Shown: piece after piece, positions 9,390-19,100 of the stretch | How the letters are laid out: each line of letters begins with the position of its first letter | Numbering within the stretch: position 1 is the stretch's first letter | Assembly (NCBI RefSeq): GCF_021602025.1 | Contig: NZ_BQHW01000006.1 | Span: forward strand, 186,001-250,000 | Length of the DNA: 64,000 nt | Source: Pseudomonas ceruminis | GTDB lineage: Bacteria; Pseudomonadota; Gammaproteobacteria; Pseudomonadales; Pseudomonadaceae | Direction: 5' to 3' | Position numbers and translations under genes: made by a program | Notes under the pieces: generated by a model | The model's input: only the letters and a program-made list of their open reading frames with translations | Told to the model about the DNA's origin: nothing | The model's database searches: none

Positions 9390-10400
9390 ATGTATTCTAG
9401 ATCCTTGTTGTGCCTGATGACTGCCTCCCTGTGCACCGCCCCAGTGTTCGCCGATACCGTTTGGATGAAGAACGGCGATCGACTCAGCGGCAAGATCAGA
9501 GTGTTCGACGGTGGCAAGTTGCTGCTGGAAACCCCCTACGGTGGTTCGATCTCCCTGGACTGGAAACAGGTCCAGACCCTGGAGAGCGACCAGGAACTGC
9601 TGGTCAAGCAGGACGCCTACAACGGTGAGAAGGCCAAGTCGCTGAAAGCGGCCGAAGCGGGCAAGGTCACCCTGGCCAATGGCGAAGCGCCGAAAACGGT
9701 CGAGCTGGCCAGCATTCACCAGATCATGAAGCCCAAGCCAGTAGTCGAGGACCTGATCTGGAAGGGTAACGTCGACGTGGCGATGGATTACAAGCGTGCC
9801 GAAAACGACACCGACGACTATGACATCGGCTTCAAGACCACTGCCCGGCACGGCCGCTGGCGCCATAACGCCGAAGGCGAATACAACCGCGAAACCAAGG
9901 ACGATGTCACCACCACCGACAACTGGAGCGCCGAGTACGCGCTCGACCGCTTCATCACCGAGAAGTGGTTCTGGCAGGGCCGGCTGGAATACAAGCGTGA
10001 TCACGTCGAGGACCTGTCCCGTCAGCGCACCGTGGGTACTGGCCCAGGCTACCAGTTCTGGGATGACGAGCTTGGCGCGTTTTCGCTCGGTTCGTTGATC
10101 AACCGTACCGACTTCGAATATCAGGATGGCGCCAAGGACAACTTCTACTCAGCGGCGGTGAAGTGGGACTACACCCGGTACCTGATTGGCAAGAACGTGC
10201 AGCTGTTCACCAATGGCGAGTTCGCCAAACCCTTGGGCGGCGTAGCTGACTACTCGCTCGATGCCGAGGTCGGGTTGCGCTACAAGGTCACCGAATGGGC
10301 CTCGCTCAACCTCAAGGCGGAGAAGGACATCATCACCGGCACCCGTGAGAGCGACCTGGACAAGACCCGCTATACCGCAGGCTTTGGTGTGACCTGGTAA
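9390..10400 (+). CDS. DUF481 family outer-membrane protein
   Basis: 336-residue exported protein with a signal peptide (MYSRSLLCLMTASLCTAPVFA, cleavage expected before DTVW). Residues about 22-110 form a small domain with the DTVWMKNGDRLSG opening. The rest is a run of alternating amphipathic strands ending in YTAGFGVTW, typical of an outer-membrane beta-barrel with a C-terminal aromatic residue. The family's function is unknown; relatives are sometimes salt-stress induced. The start is the ATG before the signal peptide; there is an in-frame ATG 33 codons upstream, but it would bury the signal sequence. Confidence 0.85.
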   Translation: MYSRSLLCLMTASLCTAPVFADTVWMKNGDRLSGKIRVFDGGKLLLETPYGGSISLDWKQVQTLESDQELLVKQDAYNGEKAKSLKAAEAGKVTLANGEAPKTVELASIHQIMKPKPVVEDLIWKGNVDVAMDYKRAENDTDDYDIGFKTTARHGRWRHNAEGEYNRETKDDVTTTDNWSAEYALDRFITEKWFWQGRLEYKRDHVEDLSRQRTVGTGPGYQFWDDELGAFSLGSLINRTDFEYQDGAKDNFYSAAVKWDYTRYLIGKNVQLFTNGEFAKPLGGVADYSLDAEVGLRYKVTEWASLNLKAEKDIITGTRESDLDKTRYTAGFGVTW

Positions 10401-10406
10401 AGGTCA

Positions 10407-10496
10407 GTTGCGCGCTGCAAGCTACCTGTTGAAAAGTGAGGAAGGTGGCGTCCCTGTCTTGCTTTTTCGTGTGGCTTGTAGCTTATAGCTTGCAAC
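10407..10496. repeat. AGCTTGTAGC-type imperfect inverted repeat
   Basis: Arms rich in GCAAGCTAC / GTAGCTTATAGCTTGCAAC (10407-10425 and 10471-10496) can pair imperfectly. A second member of the same family lies at 57821-57903. It lies between the DUF481 gene and the HugZ-like gene. Confidence 0.5.
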
Positions 10497-10523
10497 TGCT
10501 TTGTTACTGCCGAGGAACCAGAC

Positions 10524-11255
10524 GTGAGTCAGAACGCCATCCGCCCCGCCCGGGAACTGCTGCTCAAGGAATACCGCGGCGTGCTCTCGACCCATTCCAA
10601 GTCGATGCCAGGTTTCCCCTTCGGGTCGGTGGTGCCGTATTGCCTGGATGCCGATGGCAACCCGCTGATCCTCATCAGCCGCATCGCGCAGCACACCCAT
10701 AACCTGCAGAAAGACCCCAAGTGCTCTTTGCTGGTGGGCGAGCGTGAAGCCGAGGATGTGCAGGCCGTTGGCCGCCTCACTGTGATGGCCCAGGCGCGCA
10801 AGCTGGTCGATGAAAGCGTCATCGAGGCGGCCGCCGAACGCTATTACCGCTACTTCCCCGAGGCCGCCAACTACCACAAGGCCCACGATTTCGATTTCTG
10901 GGTGCTGGAGCCTGTGCGCCACCGCTACATCGGCGGTTTTGGCGCGATCCACTGGCTGGACCAGGTGACCCTTGCCAACCCGTTCGCGGGCAAGGCCGAG
11001 GCCAGCATGATCGAACACATGAACAGCGACCACGCCAACGCAATCGCCCACTACGTGGCGCTGAGCGGCTTGCCGGATGGCGCCACGGCGCACATGGTCG
11101 GTATCGACAGCGAGGGCATGCACCTGCGCATCGGCCAGGGCATCTACTGGCTGCCGTTCCCAGGCACCTGCAATACCCCGACACAAGTTCGCGAAGCCTT
11201 GGTTTTGCTTGCACGCGCCGACCAATGGCCCACTGCGACAGAAGTCGAAGCTTGA
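10524..11255 (+). CDS. HugZ-like haem-utilisation / pyridoxamine 5'-phosphate oxidase-fold protein
   Basis: 243 residues. The N-terminal half is a split-barrel FMN-binding-type domain with the GFPFGSVVPY strand and the ISRIAQHTHNLQKDPKCSLL segment. The C-terminal half has a DUF2470 domain with EHMNSDHANA, whose histidines are associated with haem binding in HugZ. Such proteins are implicated in haem iron release or haem-dependent regulation; catalysis here is not proven. Translation starts at a GTG, supported by a GAGGAA ribosome-binding site seven bases upstream; no in-frame ATG fits. Confidence 0.85.
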   Translation: MSQNAIRPARELLLKEYRGVLSTHSKSMPGFPFGSVVPYCLDADGNPLILISRIAQHTHNLQKDPKCSLLVGEREAEDVQAVGRLTVMAQARKLVDESVIEAAAERYYRYFPEAANYHKAHDFDFWVLEPVRHRYIGGFGAIHWLDQVTLANPFAGKAEASMIEHMNSDHANAIAHYVALSGLPDGATAHMVGIDSEGMHLRIGQGIYWLPFPGTCNTPTQVREALVLLARADQWPTATEVEA

Positions 11256-11321
11256 AAAATCGAGCGCACGCATCCATTTGATGGTCGTAAGGGAAGATTG
11301 TCTTCCGTCGAGGAATCCTTG

Positions 11322-11783
11322 ATGCGTGCTTTTCTACTGTTGTTTCTGCTTTTCCCTGTGCTGGAGCTGTTCGTCTTCGTCAAGGTCAGCGCAGCCATCG
11401 GTTTCTTTCCGGCGTTGCTGTTGATCATCGCCGGTTCTGCCTTGGGCGTACTGGTAATGCGGGTGGCCGGACTGGCCACGGCCCTGCGTGCCCGTGAAAG
11501 CCTGCAGCGCGGCGAACTGCCTGCCGAGGACATGTTCCAGGGCCTGATGATGGCGGTGGGCGGTGGCCTGCTGCTGCTGCCAGGTTTCATCAGTGACGTG
11601 CTCGGGGTGCTCTGCCTGCTGCCGTTCACCCGCCACTTGGCGGCGCGCAAGCTGCGCCAGCGCGCAGAGGCGCAGGCCATGCGCCAGCGCGCGTTTCAGG
11701 ACGACCCGTTCCAGGCACAGCCGCGTGACAGCGGCCACCGGCCCAATGTGATCGAAGGCGAATACGAACGCCGTGACAAGTAA
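11322..11783 (+). CDS. fxsA: FxsA family membrane protein
   Basis: 153-residue inner-membrane protein with hydrophobic segments at about residues 1-20, 24-47 and 70-98 and a charged cytoplasmic tail. The opening MRAFLLLFLLFPVLELFVFVKV and the PGFISDVLGVLCLLP motif are the FxsA signature. In E. coli FxsA over-production relieves phage T7 exclusion by the F plasmid; the normal role is unknown. It lies directly upstream of groESL, an arrangement common to Pseudomonas, but its own terminator separates the transcripts. The ATG with GAGGA seven bases upstream is the start. Confidence 0.9.
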   Translation: MRAFLLLFLLFPVLELFVFVKVSAAIGFFPALLLIIAGSALGVLVMRVAGLATALRARESLQRGELPAEDMFQGLMMAVGGGLLLLPGFISDVLGVLCLLPFTRHLAARKLRQRAEAQAMRQRAFQDDPFQAQPRDSGHRPNVIEGEYERRDK

Positions 11784-11788
11784 CACCC

Positions 11789-11816
11789 TGGGGCCGCTTT
11801 GCGGCCCCAACTGTTT
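11789..11816 (+). terminator. fxsA terminator
   Basis: TGGGGCCGC pairs perfectly with GCGGCCCCA around a TTT loop, followed by ACTGTTT. Confidence 0.7.
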
Positions 11817-11846
11817 CAGGCTAATGAAAATTTTTCCGAGGCAAGC

Positions 11847-11874
11847 CTTGTAATTGAATATGGCGGCCTCATGT
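11847..11874 (+). promoter_or_regulatory. Candidate sigma-32 heat-shock promoter of groESL
   Basis: CTTGTAA (11847-11853) and CCTCATGT (11867-11874), 14 bases after the -35 hexamer, resemble the sigma-32 consensus CTTGAAA / CCCCATNT. The site is about 150 bases upstream of groES. Confidence 0.5.
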
Positions 11875-12020
11875 ATGTGGTCACCGCAAGGTTTCTGGTG
11901 GTGACACCAGACATTACACAGGTGGTTCGCCCGTTGCGGACCACCCCCGGCAACGCCGGACTGCATCAACCCGCCGGTGTCTACCGGCCGATGAAAACCA
12001 CAATTTGGGAGAGATCGACA

Positions 12021-12314
12021 ATGAAGCTTCGTCCTCTGCATGACCGCGTAGTCATCCGTCGCAGCGAAGAAGAATCGAAAACCGCTGGCGGTATCGTCCT
12101 GCCGGGTTCGGCCGCTGAAAAACCAAACCGCGGCGAAGTCGTCGCCGTCGGCACCGGTCGCATCCTGGACAACGGCGAAGTACGTGCGCTGGCCGTCAAA
12201 GTGGGTGACAAAGTGGTTTTCGGCCCTTACTCGGGCAGCAACACCGTGAAAGTCGATGGCGAAGACCTGCTGGTAATGAGCGAGAACGAAATTCTCGCCG
12301 TTGTCGAAGGCTGA
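12021..12314 (+). CDS. groES: Co-chaperonin GroES
   Basis: 97-residue co-chaperonin that caps GroEL. The sequence opens [14 protein letters not shown]; the mobile loop follows ([17 protein letters not shown]), and it ends [10 protein letters not shown], as in all gamma-proteobacterial GroES. A GGGAGAG ribosome-binding site precedes the ATG; the in-frame codons upstream lie in the leader and are not coding. groEL starts 48 bases downstream on the same strand, so the two form the usual operon. Confidence 0.99.
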   Translation: MKLRPLHDRVVIRRSEEESKTAGGIVLPGSAAEKPNRGEVVAVGTGRILDNGEVRALAVKVGDKVVFGPYSGSNTVKVDGEDLLVMSENEILAVVEG

Positions 12315-12356
12315 TTTCCCCGACTTCCCGTTACTCCAAAGAATTTCAAGGATTAA

Positions 12357-14003
<1,647 letters not shown>

Positions 14004-14026
14004 GCCAGCCTTACCCCAGCACCCTC

Positions 14027-14060
14027 AAAAGCCCCGGTTCGAAAGAACCGGGGCTTTTTC
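14027..14060 (+). terminator. groESL terminator
   Basis: AAAAGCCCCGGTTC pairs with GAACCGGGGCTTTT around a GAAA tetraloop, with a T-run. It is symmetric enough to stop the convergent PAP2 transcript too. Confidence 0.9.
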
Positions 14061-14096
14061 GTCTGGCTGGGAATGGGCCGCGCAGCCGCCCCGTGT

Positions 14097-14828
14097 CTAG
14101 CCTGCATTGACTGGCTGGGCAGTATCCTGCTCGGCAACTGCATGGCGATACAGCACAAGGTAGTAAGCGCCCAACCCGATCAACCAGCAGAACACGGCCG
14201 TCCAGATGTTGTGCGACAGAAAGTGCGCGCCCTGCATCATCCGGCCCACCGACAGCACCGACCCGGCCACGAAGGCCACCGCCAACGCTACCCGTGCCAG
14301 GCGTGGGCGCCGGTCACGCAACATGAAGAACAACCCGAACAGGCAGAAGCCGGTGGCTGCATGCCCACCTGGCCAGCACAGGCCCGGCTTGTCGGTAGGC
14401 GGGCGAGGCTCCAGCAGCTTGCTGTAGGTTTCCTTGCCACCAAACTGGCTCAGGCTCCACGGGCACTGCACTTGGGTGACCTTTTTCAGCGGCGTGACGA
14501 AGGCCGTGGACACGCCCAACGCCAGCACCAGGCAGCCCAGCTCGCGGCGCCAGCTGAACAGCCGCTTCCAGAAAAAACTCAAGGCGAAGGCTGCGACCGC
14601 CAACAGCCCGAGCCCGATCACCCCCTGCTTGACCCCATCATGCAGGACATTCTCCAGCAAGTAGCTGTGGCGGCCGATAAACTCGCCGGCTGCCTGGTCG
14701 AAAAACAGGTAGGCCACGTCCATGTCAACCGAAGTCAGTTCAAGCAGCACCAACGCCAGCGCAGTTGCCAGCGGGATGCCCAGATACAGCCAGGGGTTGA
14801 TCGGACGAGGACGAATGCGTTGTTGCAT
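14097..14828 (-). CDS. PAP2-superfamily membrane phosphatase
   Basis: 243-residue inner-membrane protein with five to six hydrophobic segments and recognisable PAP2 motifs. Motif 1 is degenerate (KKVTQVQCPW around residues 115-124), motif 2 is PGGH (153-156), and motif 3 has R196 and H202. The expected Asp four residues after the motif 3 His is a His (HFLSH). The family dephosphorylates lipid phosphates such as undecaprenyl-PP, PGP or lipid A. A full-match ColR box lies upstream in the same orientation, so it is probably a ColR target acting on envelope lipids (PP_0900-like, from memory). The substrate is unknown. Confidence 0.8.
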   Translation of the reverse strand: MQQRIRPRPINPWLYLGIPLATALALVLLELTSVDMDVAYLFFDQAAGEFIGRHSYLLENVLHDGVKQGVIGLGLLAVAAFALSFFWKRLFSWRRELGCLVLALGVSTAFVTPLKKVTQVQCPWSLSQFGGKETYSKLLEPRPPTDKPGLCWPGGHAATGFCLFGLFFMLRDRRPRLARVALAVAFVAGSVLSVGRMMQGAHFLSHNIWTAVFCWLIGLGAYYLVLYRHAVAEQDTAQPVNAG

Positions 14829-14897
14829 GACGACTCCAGGGCGCGAAAAAGACCGGGCATTGTTGACTGCCCGCTATCCTGTGTCCGTGAAGGATCA

Positions 14898-14913
14898 GTG
14901 AAAAAACTGTCAA
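14898..14913 (-). promoter_or_regulatory. ColR-binding box upstream of the PAP2 gene
   Basis: Read on the minus strand, TTGACAGTTTTTTCAC fits every position of the ColR consensus as I recall it (YYNASNNYTTTTTCAC). It lies 70 bases before the PAP2 start codon and next to colR. Confidence 0.7.
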
Positions 14914-15009
14914 GTTCACTGAATTTGCACTAGGGCTGGCACTGTCCAGGTGATGGCCTTAAGCTGCGCCTGCCGCGCACCACAGCGAAGCGCCGCACAG
15001 GAGAACCCG

Positions 15010-15693
15010 ATGCGTATTCTTTTGGTTGAAGACAACCGCGATATCCTCGCCAACCTGGCCGATTACCTGGGCATGAAAGGCTATACGGTCGATTGTGCCC
15101 AGGACGGCCTGTCCGGCCTGCACCTAGCCGCTACCGAGCACTACGACTTGATCGTGCTCGACATCATGCTGCCCGGGATCGACGGCTATACCCTGTGCAA
15201 GCGCCTGCGTGAGGACGCTCGCCGCGATACGCCGGTGATCATGCTCACGGCCCGCGACCAGCTGGACGACCGTTTGCAGGGGTTCCGCTCCGGCGCCGAC
15301 GACTATCTGCTCAAACCGTTCGCGCTGTCGGAGCTGGCCGCGCGTATCGAAGCGGTGCTGCGCCGGGCCCAGGGTGGCGGGCGCCGCACCTTGCAGGTGG
15401 CAGACCTGAGCTACGACCTGGATACCCTTGAGGTGACCCGTCAGGGGCGCTTGCTCAAGCTCAACCCGGTTGGCCTGAAGCTACTTGCCGTATTGATGCA
15501 GAAAAGCCCGCACGTTTTGCGCCGCGAGGTGCTGGAAGAGGCCTTGTGGGGTGACGACTGCCCCGACAGCGACAGCTTGCGCAGCCATGTGCACCAGTTG
15601 CGTCAGGTGATCGACAAACCGTTCGAAAAGCCCTTGCTGCATACCGTCCATGGCGTCGGCTATCGCCTCGCCGAGGGCCGCGATGGAGTTTAA
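15010..15693 (+). CDS. colR: Response regulator ColR
   Basis: 227-residue OmpR-family regulator. The receiver domain carries the acidic pair E7/D8, phospho-acceptor D51 and the KPF lysine; the C-terminal winged helix has the SDSLRSHVHQLRQVID recognition region and ends HTVHGVGYRLAEGRDGV. The sequence matches P. putida ColR almost throughout. ColR controls outer-membrane and LPS-modifying genes and is needed for zinc/iron tolerance, membrane integrity and root colonisation. The ATG is preceded by AGGAG; the last 11 bases overlap colS, giving coupled translation. Confidence 0.97.
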   Translation: MRILLVEDNRDILANLADYLGMKGYTVDCAQDGLSGLHLAATEHYDLIVLDIMLPGIDGYTLCKRLREDARRDTPVIMLTARDQLDDRLQGFRSGADDYLLKPFALSELAARIEAVLRRAQGGGRRTLQVADLSYDLDTLEVTRQGRLLKLNPVGLKLLAVLMQKSPHVLRREVLEEALWGDDCPDSDSLRSHVHQLRQVIDKPFEKPLLHTVHGVGYRLAEGRDGV

Positions 15694-16987
15694 ACAAAGC
15701 CTGGCGCAGCGCATCATCATCGCTTTTGCGTTGATGAGTGCATTGGTTGCCGGCGCCTTCGCCTTCGGCATTGTCGCCACAGTGCATTTGGTCGAGGAGC
15801 GGTTGATTTCCTCGGTGTTGGGCGGTGACCTGCAACGGCTGTTGCGCAAGGACAGCGTCAGCGACTGGAGCCATCGCCCTCGTCCAGACCAACTGTTCTA
15901 CTTCAGCGGTGGGCGCGACGACTTCGAATTGCCCAAGGACCTGCGCCACCTCGATGTCGGCTTCCATGAGGTATTTCGCGACCAACTGTCCTACCACGCC
16001 ATGGTCGAGATCGTCGATGGCCGGCGCTATGTGCTGCTGCAGGACCAGAGCGATTTCGAGGAGCGAGAGCGGGTGCTGTTCGCCGTCGTGGTAGTAGGCT
16101 TTGTGCTCAGCCTGGTGCTGGCTGTGGTGTTGGGCTGGCTGTTGGCGCGGCGCGTCATGGCACCGGTCATTCGCCTGGCACGCCAGGTCCGTCACCGCGA
16201 CCAGTTGCTTGGCCTGGCGCCGCCGCTGGCGCCGGACTATGCAGCGGACGAAGTCGGCCAGTTGGCGGTGGCGTTCGACGATACGCTGGGGCGTCTGCGC
16301 GATGCCTTGACCCGGGAGCGGCTGTTCACCAGCGATGTCAGCCATGAGCTGCGTACGCCCTTGATGGTGCTGGCCACCTCTTGTGAACTGCTTATGGAAA
16401 ACCCGAACCTGGATACCCGTTCGCGCAACCAGGTGGAACGCATAGCCCGCGCCACCGAAGAAATGCGCGAGCTGGTCAAGACCTTCCTGATGCTGGCACG
16501 TGCCCAGCGCGATCAGGGGGCTGTAGCGTCCCAGGCTACGCTGTGCGAGGTCGCCGATGACCTGATTGGAGTGTGGCGAGATACCATCGAACAGAAGGGC
16601 TTGGCGCTGTATTACGATGGCCGTGTCAGTGCTGGCCCGCTGCTGTACAACGCCACCTTCCTGCAATCGGTGATGGGTAACCTGCTGCGCAACGCTGCGC
16701 ATTACACCGACAGCGGTTATATCCGCCTGAGCCTGGACCCCAAGGGCTTCAGCGTCGAGGACAGTGGCGTGGGTATCCCTGAAGAGCAGCGCGAGGCGAT
16801 GTTCCAGCCCTTCGTCCGGGGTGACGAGCGGCGAGGTGAGGGCCTTGGGCTTGGCCTTTCGCTGGTGCAGCGCATCTGCGACGACCAGGGCTGGCGCGTG
16901 ACCCTGACATCCACCGCACCGCACGGATGCCGCTTCCAGGTCGACCTTAGCCAGAGCGCGGAGAAAACCGACCCCTCGCAACTGTGA
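15683..16987 (+). CDS. colS: Sensor histidine kinase ColS
   Basis: 434-residue membrane kinase. Membrane helices lie at about residues 11-34 and 131-154, enclosing a periplasmic domain of about 95 residues. That domain keeps the metal-sensing residues H35, E38, E96, H105 and the ExxE pair E126/E129 described for P. putida ColS, which senses excess Zn2+ and Fe3+. A short HAMP follows, then HisKA with H221 in SHELRTPL and an HATPase with NLLRNAAHYT, DSGVGIP and GLGLGLS. The start overlaps colR; that ATG places the first helix at the N-terminus. Confidence 0.97.
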   Translation: MEFKQSLAQRIIIAFALMSALVAGAFAFGIVATVHLVEERLISSVLGGDLQRLLRKDSVSDWSHRPRPDQLFYFSGGRDDFELPKDLRHLDVGFHEVFRDQLSYHAMVEIVDGRRYVLLQDQSDFEERERVLFAVVVVGFVLSLVLAVVLGWLLARRVMAPVIRLARQVRHRDQLLGLAPPLAPDYAADEVGQLAVAFDDTLGRLRDALTRERLFTSDVSHELRTPLMVLATSCELLMENPNLDTRSRNQVERIARATEEMRELVKTFLMLARAQRDQGAVASQATLCEVADDLIGVWRDTIEQKGLALYYDGRVSAGPLLYNATFLQSVMGNLLRNAAHYTDSGYIRLSLDPKGFSVEDSGVGIPEEQREAMFQPFVRGDERRGEGLGLGLSLVQRICDDQGWRVTLTSTAPHGCRFQVDLSQSAEKTDPSQL

Positions 16988-17018
16988 CAGCCATGCGCTG
17001 AAACATGTCGTTCGGCGC

Positions 17019-17034
17019 ATAACATTTTTTTCAC
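17019..17034 (+). promoter_or_regulatory. ColR-binding box upstream of the methyltransferase operon
   Basis: ATAACATTTTTTTCAC matches the recalled ColR consensus at 15 of 16 positions (the first base differs). It lies 67 bases before the methyltransferase start and points towards it. Confidence 0.65.
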
Positions 17035-17100
17035 ACGGGCATGACCTGTTACCTACGCTTCTTTACCTAAGGTGAGCGCACTGGAGCCAGGAGATGCCCA

Positions 17101-17781
17101 ATGCGTAGCCCGATCAAACTCGAATTTTCCCAGAAGTACGACCAGCAACATGCGCAGGAGTACTTCCTCAAGCACCAGGACGGCCTGGCGCGTCGCCTGT
17201 CTCACCAGCGCGATGAGCAACTGGCGCGTCGAGCACTGGCGCTGGCGGGAGAACCCGGGTTGGTGCTGGACCTACCCTGCGGCGCGGGACGCTTCTGGCC
17301 ATTGCTGGCGGAAAAGCCGAACCGCGTGATCATTGGCGCCGATAACTCCGAGGCGATGATCGAGACAGCCTGCAAGGCACAACCGCCAGAAGTGGTTGCG
17401 CGGGTACGGCCTTTGCAGACATCGGCGTTCGACATCGATTTGCCGGATAACGCCGTAGACAGCATCTTCTGCATGCGGTTGTTCCATCACATCGGCGAAG
17501 CGGCTCACCGCAAAAGAATTCTCTCTGAGTTTCAAAGGGTTAGCCGTGACAGTGTAATCCTGTCATTGTGGGTGGACGGTAACTTCAAGGCCTGGCGGCG
17601 CAAGAAGCTCGAGCAACGGCGCAGTGCCAAGGCGGAGCAGGACAGCTACCAGAACCGTTTTGTGTTACCGGCGGAGACAGTTGAAGAAGAATTCAAGGCC
17701 GCCGGCTTCAGAATCCAGGAACGCCTCGACTTCCTGCCGTTCTATGCCATGTGGCGAGTCTATGTATTACGTAAGGGGTAG
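17101..17781 (+). CDS. Class I SAM-dependent methyltransferase (ColR regulon, ORF222 type)
   Basis: 226 residues. The Rossmann methyltransferase core has motif I VLDLPCGAGRFW (about residues 55-66), the acidic end of strand 2 in IIGADNSEAM and the later IFCMRLFHHI strand. The C-terminal part is basic (FKAWRRKKLEQRR), as expected of a protein near membranes or nucleic acid. In P. putida the gene after colS belongs to the ColR regulon together with wapQ. The substrate is unknown, though an LPS or envelope target fits. The ATG at seven bases from AGGAG is used; an ATG seven bases earlier is out of frame. Confidence 0.85.
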   Translation: MRSPIKLEFSQKYDQQHAQEYFLKHQDGLARRLSHQRDEQLARRALALAGEPGLVLDLPCGAGRFWPLLAEKPNRVIIGADNSEAMIETACKAQPPEVVARVRPLQTSAFDIDLPDNAVDSIFCMRLFHHIGEAAHRKRILSEFQRVSRDSVILSLWVDGNFKAWRRKKLEQRRSAKAEQDSYQNRFVLPAETVEEEFKAAGFRIQERLDFLPFYAMWRVYVLRKG

Positions 17782-17787
17782 TGTTTG

Positions 17788-18489
17788 ATGGCTGTAACCC
17801 AGAATGGGGAGTCACGGTTCGATTATTACTGGCGTCAGCAGGGCGAATGGGTCGAGGAGCCTAACCAGCGGCGTGGTGGCGAAAGCGGTGTGCAGCGTCT
17901 TAACGACGCCAATGGCAAGCTGCTGTATGCCAAGCGGCAGGTCGGGCATATCTATCGCAGCCTGATGCACCCCTTCGGCAGGCCGACCGTGCTACGTGAA
18001 CTCGATGCGTTGAACAGCTTCGAGCAGCTGGGTGTGCGCGTACCGCGTATCGTCTTCTGCGGTGCCGAGCGTGATGCCGATCACCAATGGCGGGCGCTGC
18101 TGGTCAGTGAGGCGCTGGAAGGTTTTGTCGAGCTTGACACCTGGCACGCTGAAGGGGCGCGAGAGCGTTATCCCCAGGTGGTGCACGAGCGCATGCTCAA
18201 GGAGCTGGCCGACAACCTGGCGCGCATGCACCGGGGGCATTGGCAGCATGGCTGCCTTTATGGCAAGCACGTTTTCATCAAGGTGATCGGCGAAGGCGAA
18301 CAGGCCCGTGTTGAAGTGGCGCTGCTCGACCTTGAAAAATGCCGGCGCCGTATCAGTTGTCAGCGTGCAGCGGGCAACGACCTGCGTCAGCTGCGCCGCC
18401 ATTCGTCGCTCAATGACGCAGAATGGCAATCGCTGCTCTACTTTTACCAGATGGCGTTTGGCAGCGCTGTCAAAGGGTTAGGGCAATGA
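17788..18489 (+). CDS. wapQ: LPS core heptose kinase-like protein WapQ / InaA family
   Basis: About 233 residues of the RIO/InaA-type kinase fold, related to the WapP/WapQ/RfaP lipopolysaccharide kinases. Visible are GKLLYAKRQVG with the ATP-contacting Lys, LARMHRGHWQHGCLYGKHVF (the HxD-like catalytic loop, here HGCLYGKH) and LLDLEKCRR (the DFE-like metal motif, here DLE). It probably phosphorylates a core sugar and so strengthens outer-membrane cross-bridging. A TTG one codon earlier is a possible alternative start. It follows the methyltransferase by six bases and overlaps the next gene by ATGA. Confidence 0.82.
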   Translation: MAVTQNGESRFDYYWRQQGEWVEEPNQRRGGESGVQRLNDANGKLLYAKRQVGHIYRSLMHPFGRPTVLRELDALNSFEQLGVRVPRIVFCGAERDADHQWRALLVSEALEGFVELDTWHAEGARERYPQVVHERMLKELADNLARMHRGHWQHGCLYGKHVFIKVIGEGEQARVEVALLDLEKCRRRISCQRAAGNDLRQLRRHSSLNDAEWQSLLYFYQMAFGSAVKGLGQ

Positions 18490-18719
18490 AACTAGAAATC
18501 GCTCGAGCTTTGTTCCTGGTAGCTGGCCTGGCGGTAACCACCGCTGCGGTCGCGGCCTGGGAAGAGCCCAGGCCGACCGTGTTCAGCAAGGCTGAAATGG
18601 CCGACCAGTGCGCGTTGCCGCGGGAAGCGAAACCGCAGCAGCAGGCACAGGTTGCGCCGGACCAGGACCTTTTGCTGTTCCTGTTTGGTTTGCGTCAGGG
18701 GTTACGGCCTTTTGGTTGA
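18486..18719 (+). CDS. Small exported or membrane-anchored protein of unknown function
   Basis: 77-residue protein beginning at an ATG that overlaps the wapQ stop (ATGA), a sign of coupled translation. The N-terminus (MKLEIARALFLVAGLAVTTAAVAA) is a signal peptide or membrane anchor. The mature part contains one Cys, a Gln-rich stretch and a second hydrophobic patch, DLLLFLFGL, near the C-terminus. I do not recognise a family. As the last gene of the ColR-controlled methyltransferase/wapQ transcript, followed at once by a terminator, it is likely an accessory envelope protein. Confidence 0.7.
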   Translation: MKLEIARALFLVAGLAVTTAAVAAWEEPRPTVFSKAEMADQCALPREAKPQQQAQVAPDQDLLLFLFGLRQGLRPFG

Positions 18720-18735
18720 ACCTTACGGGAGCTAG

Positions 18736-18779
18736 AAATGCCAGAGGCCTCGCGATTGCGGGGCCTCTGGCATTTTTTT
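18736..18779 (+). terminator. Terminator of the methyltransferase-wapQ operon
   Basis: AAATGCCAGAGGCC pairs with GGCCTCTGGCATTT across a 12-base loop, followed by a seven-T run. Confidence 0.9.
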
Positions 18780-18808
18780 GTTTGTCTTTCTGGCCTCTGC
18801 TGCAGAAG

Positions 18809-19078
18809 TCAGCAGTGCTGCAGGCTGTTGCCTTTGAGGCACGTGAGCAGCAGGAAACCGCTAATGGCGCTGCCCAACAACAGAATCCCCAAGCTCAATG
18901 GAAGCAGATGTTCAGCTGACGCAATCAAAGTGCCTGCGAAACCACCCCCGGCAAAGAGCACTGTTGTGTTGAGCGACGCTGCTGCCCCTGCCTGCTGCGG
19001 ATAGCGGGCTAATGCTTGCGTAGCCGCAGCGGGGCGTACCATCGTCGTTCCTGCTGTACATAAAATCATCGGTATCAT
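18809..19078 (-). pseudogene. 3' remnant of a Bcr/CflA-type MFS drug transporter
   Basis: About 90 codons that read like the last two or three helices of a Bcr/CflA-family exporter. The key match is the family segment RPAAATQALARYPQQAGAAASL, followed by hydrophobic helices. A full protein would be near 400 residues, and the frame is closed by a stop three codons upstream of the first Met. A REP unit lies just beyond. I infer that the 5' three-quarters were deleted; the remnant is unlikely to be functional. Confidence 0.7.
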
Positions 19079-19100
19079 GAGGCAGGCCTAGCTGTTCCAT

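Noticed and set aside
15461-17020. Long frame antisense to colS
   Set aside because: The sense strand is a verified kinase with all its motifs; the antisense product is Gln/His-rich with no fold.
18809-19078. MFS remnant considered as a genuine small membrane protein
   Set aside because: It matches only the C-terminal helices of a much longer exporter family and has no ribosome-binding site at its first Met.
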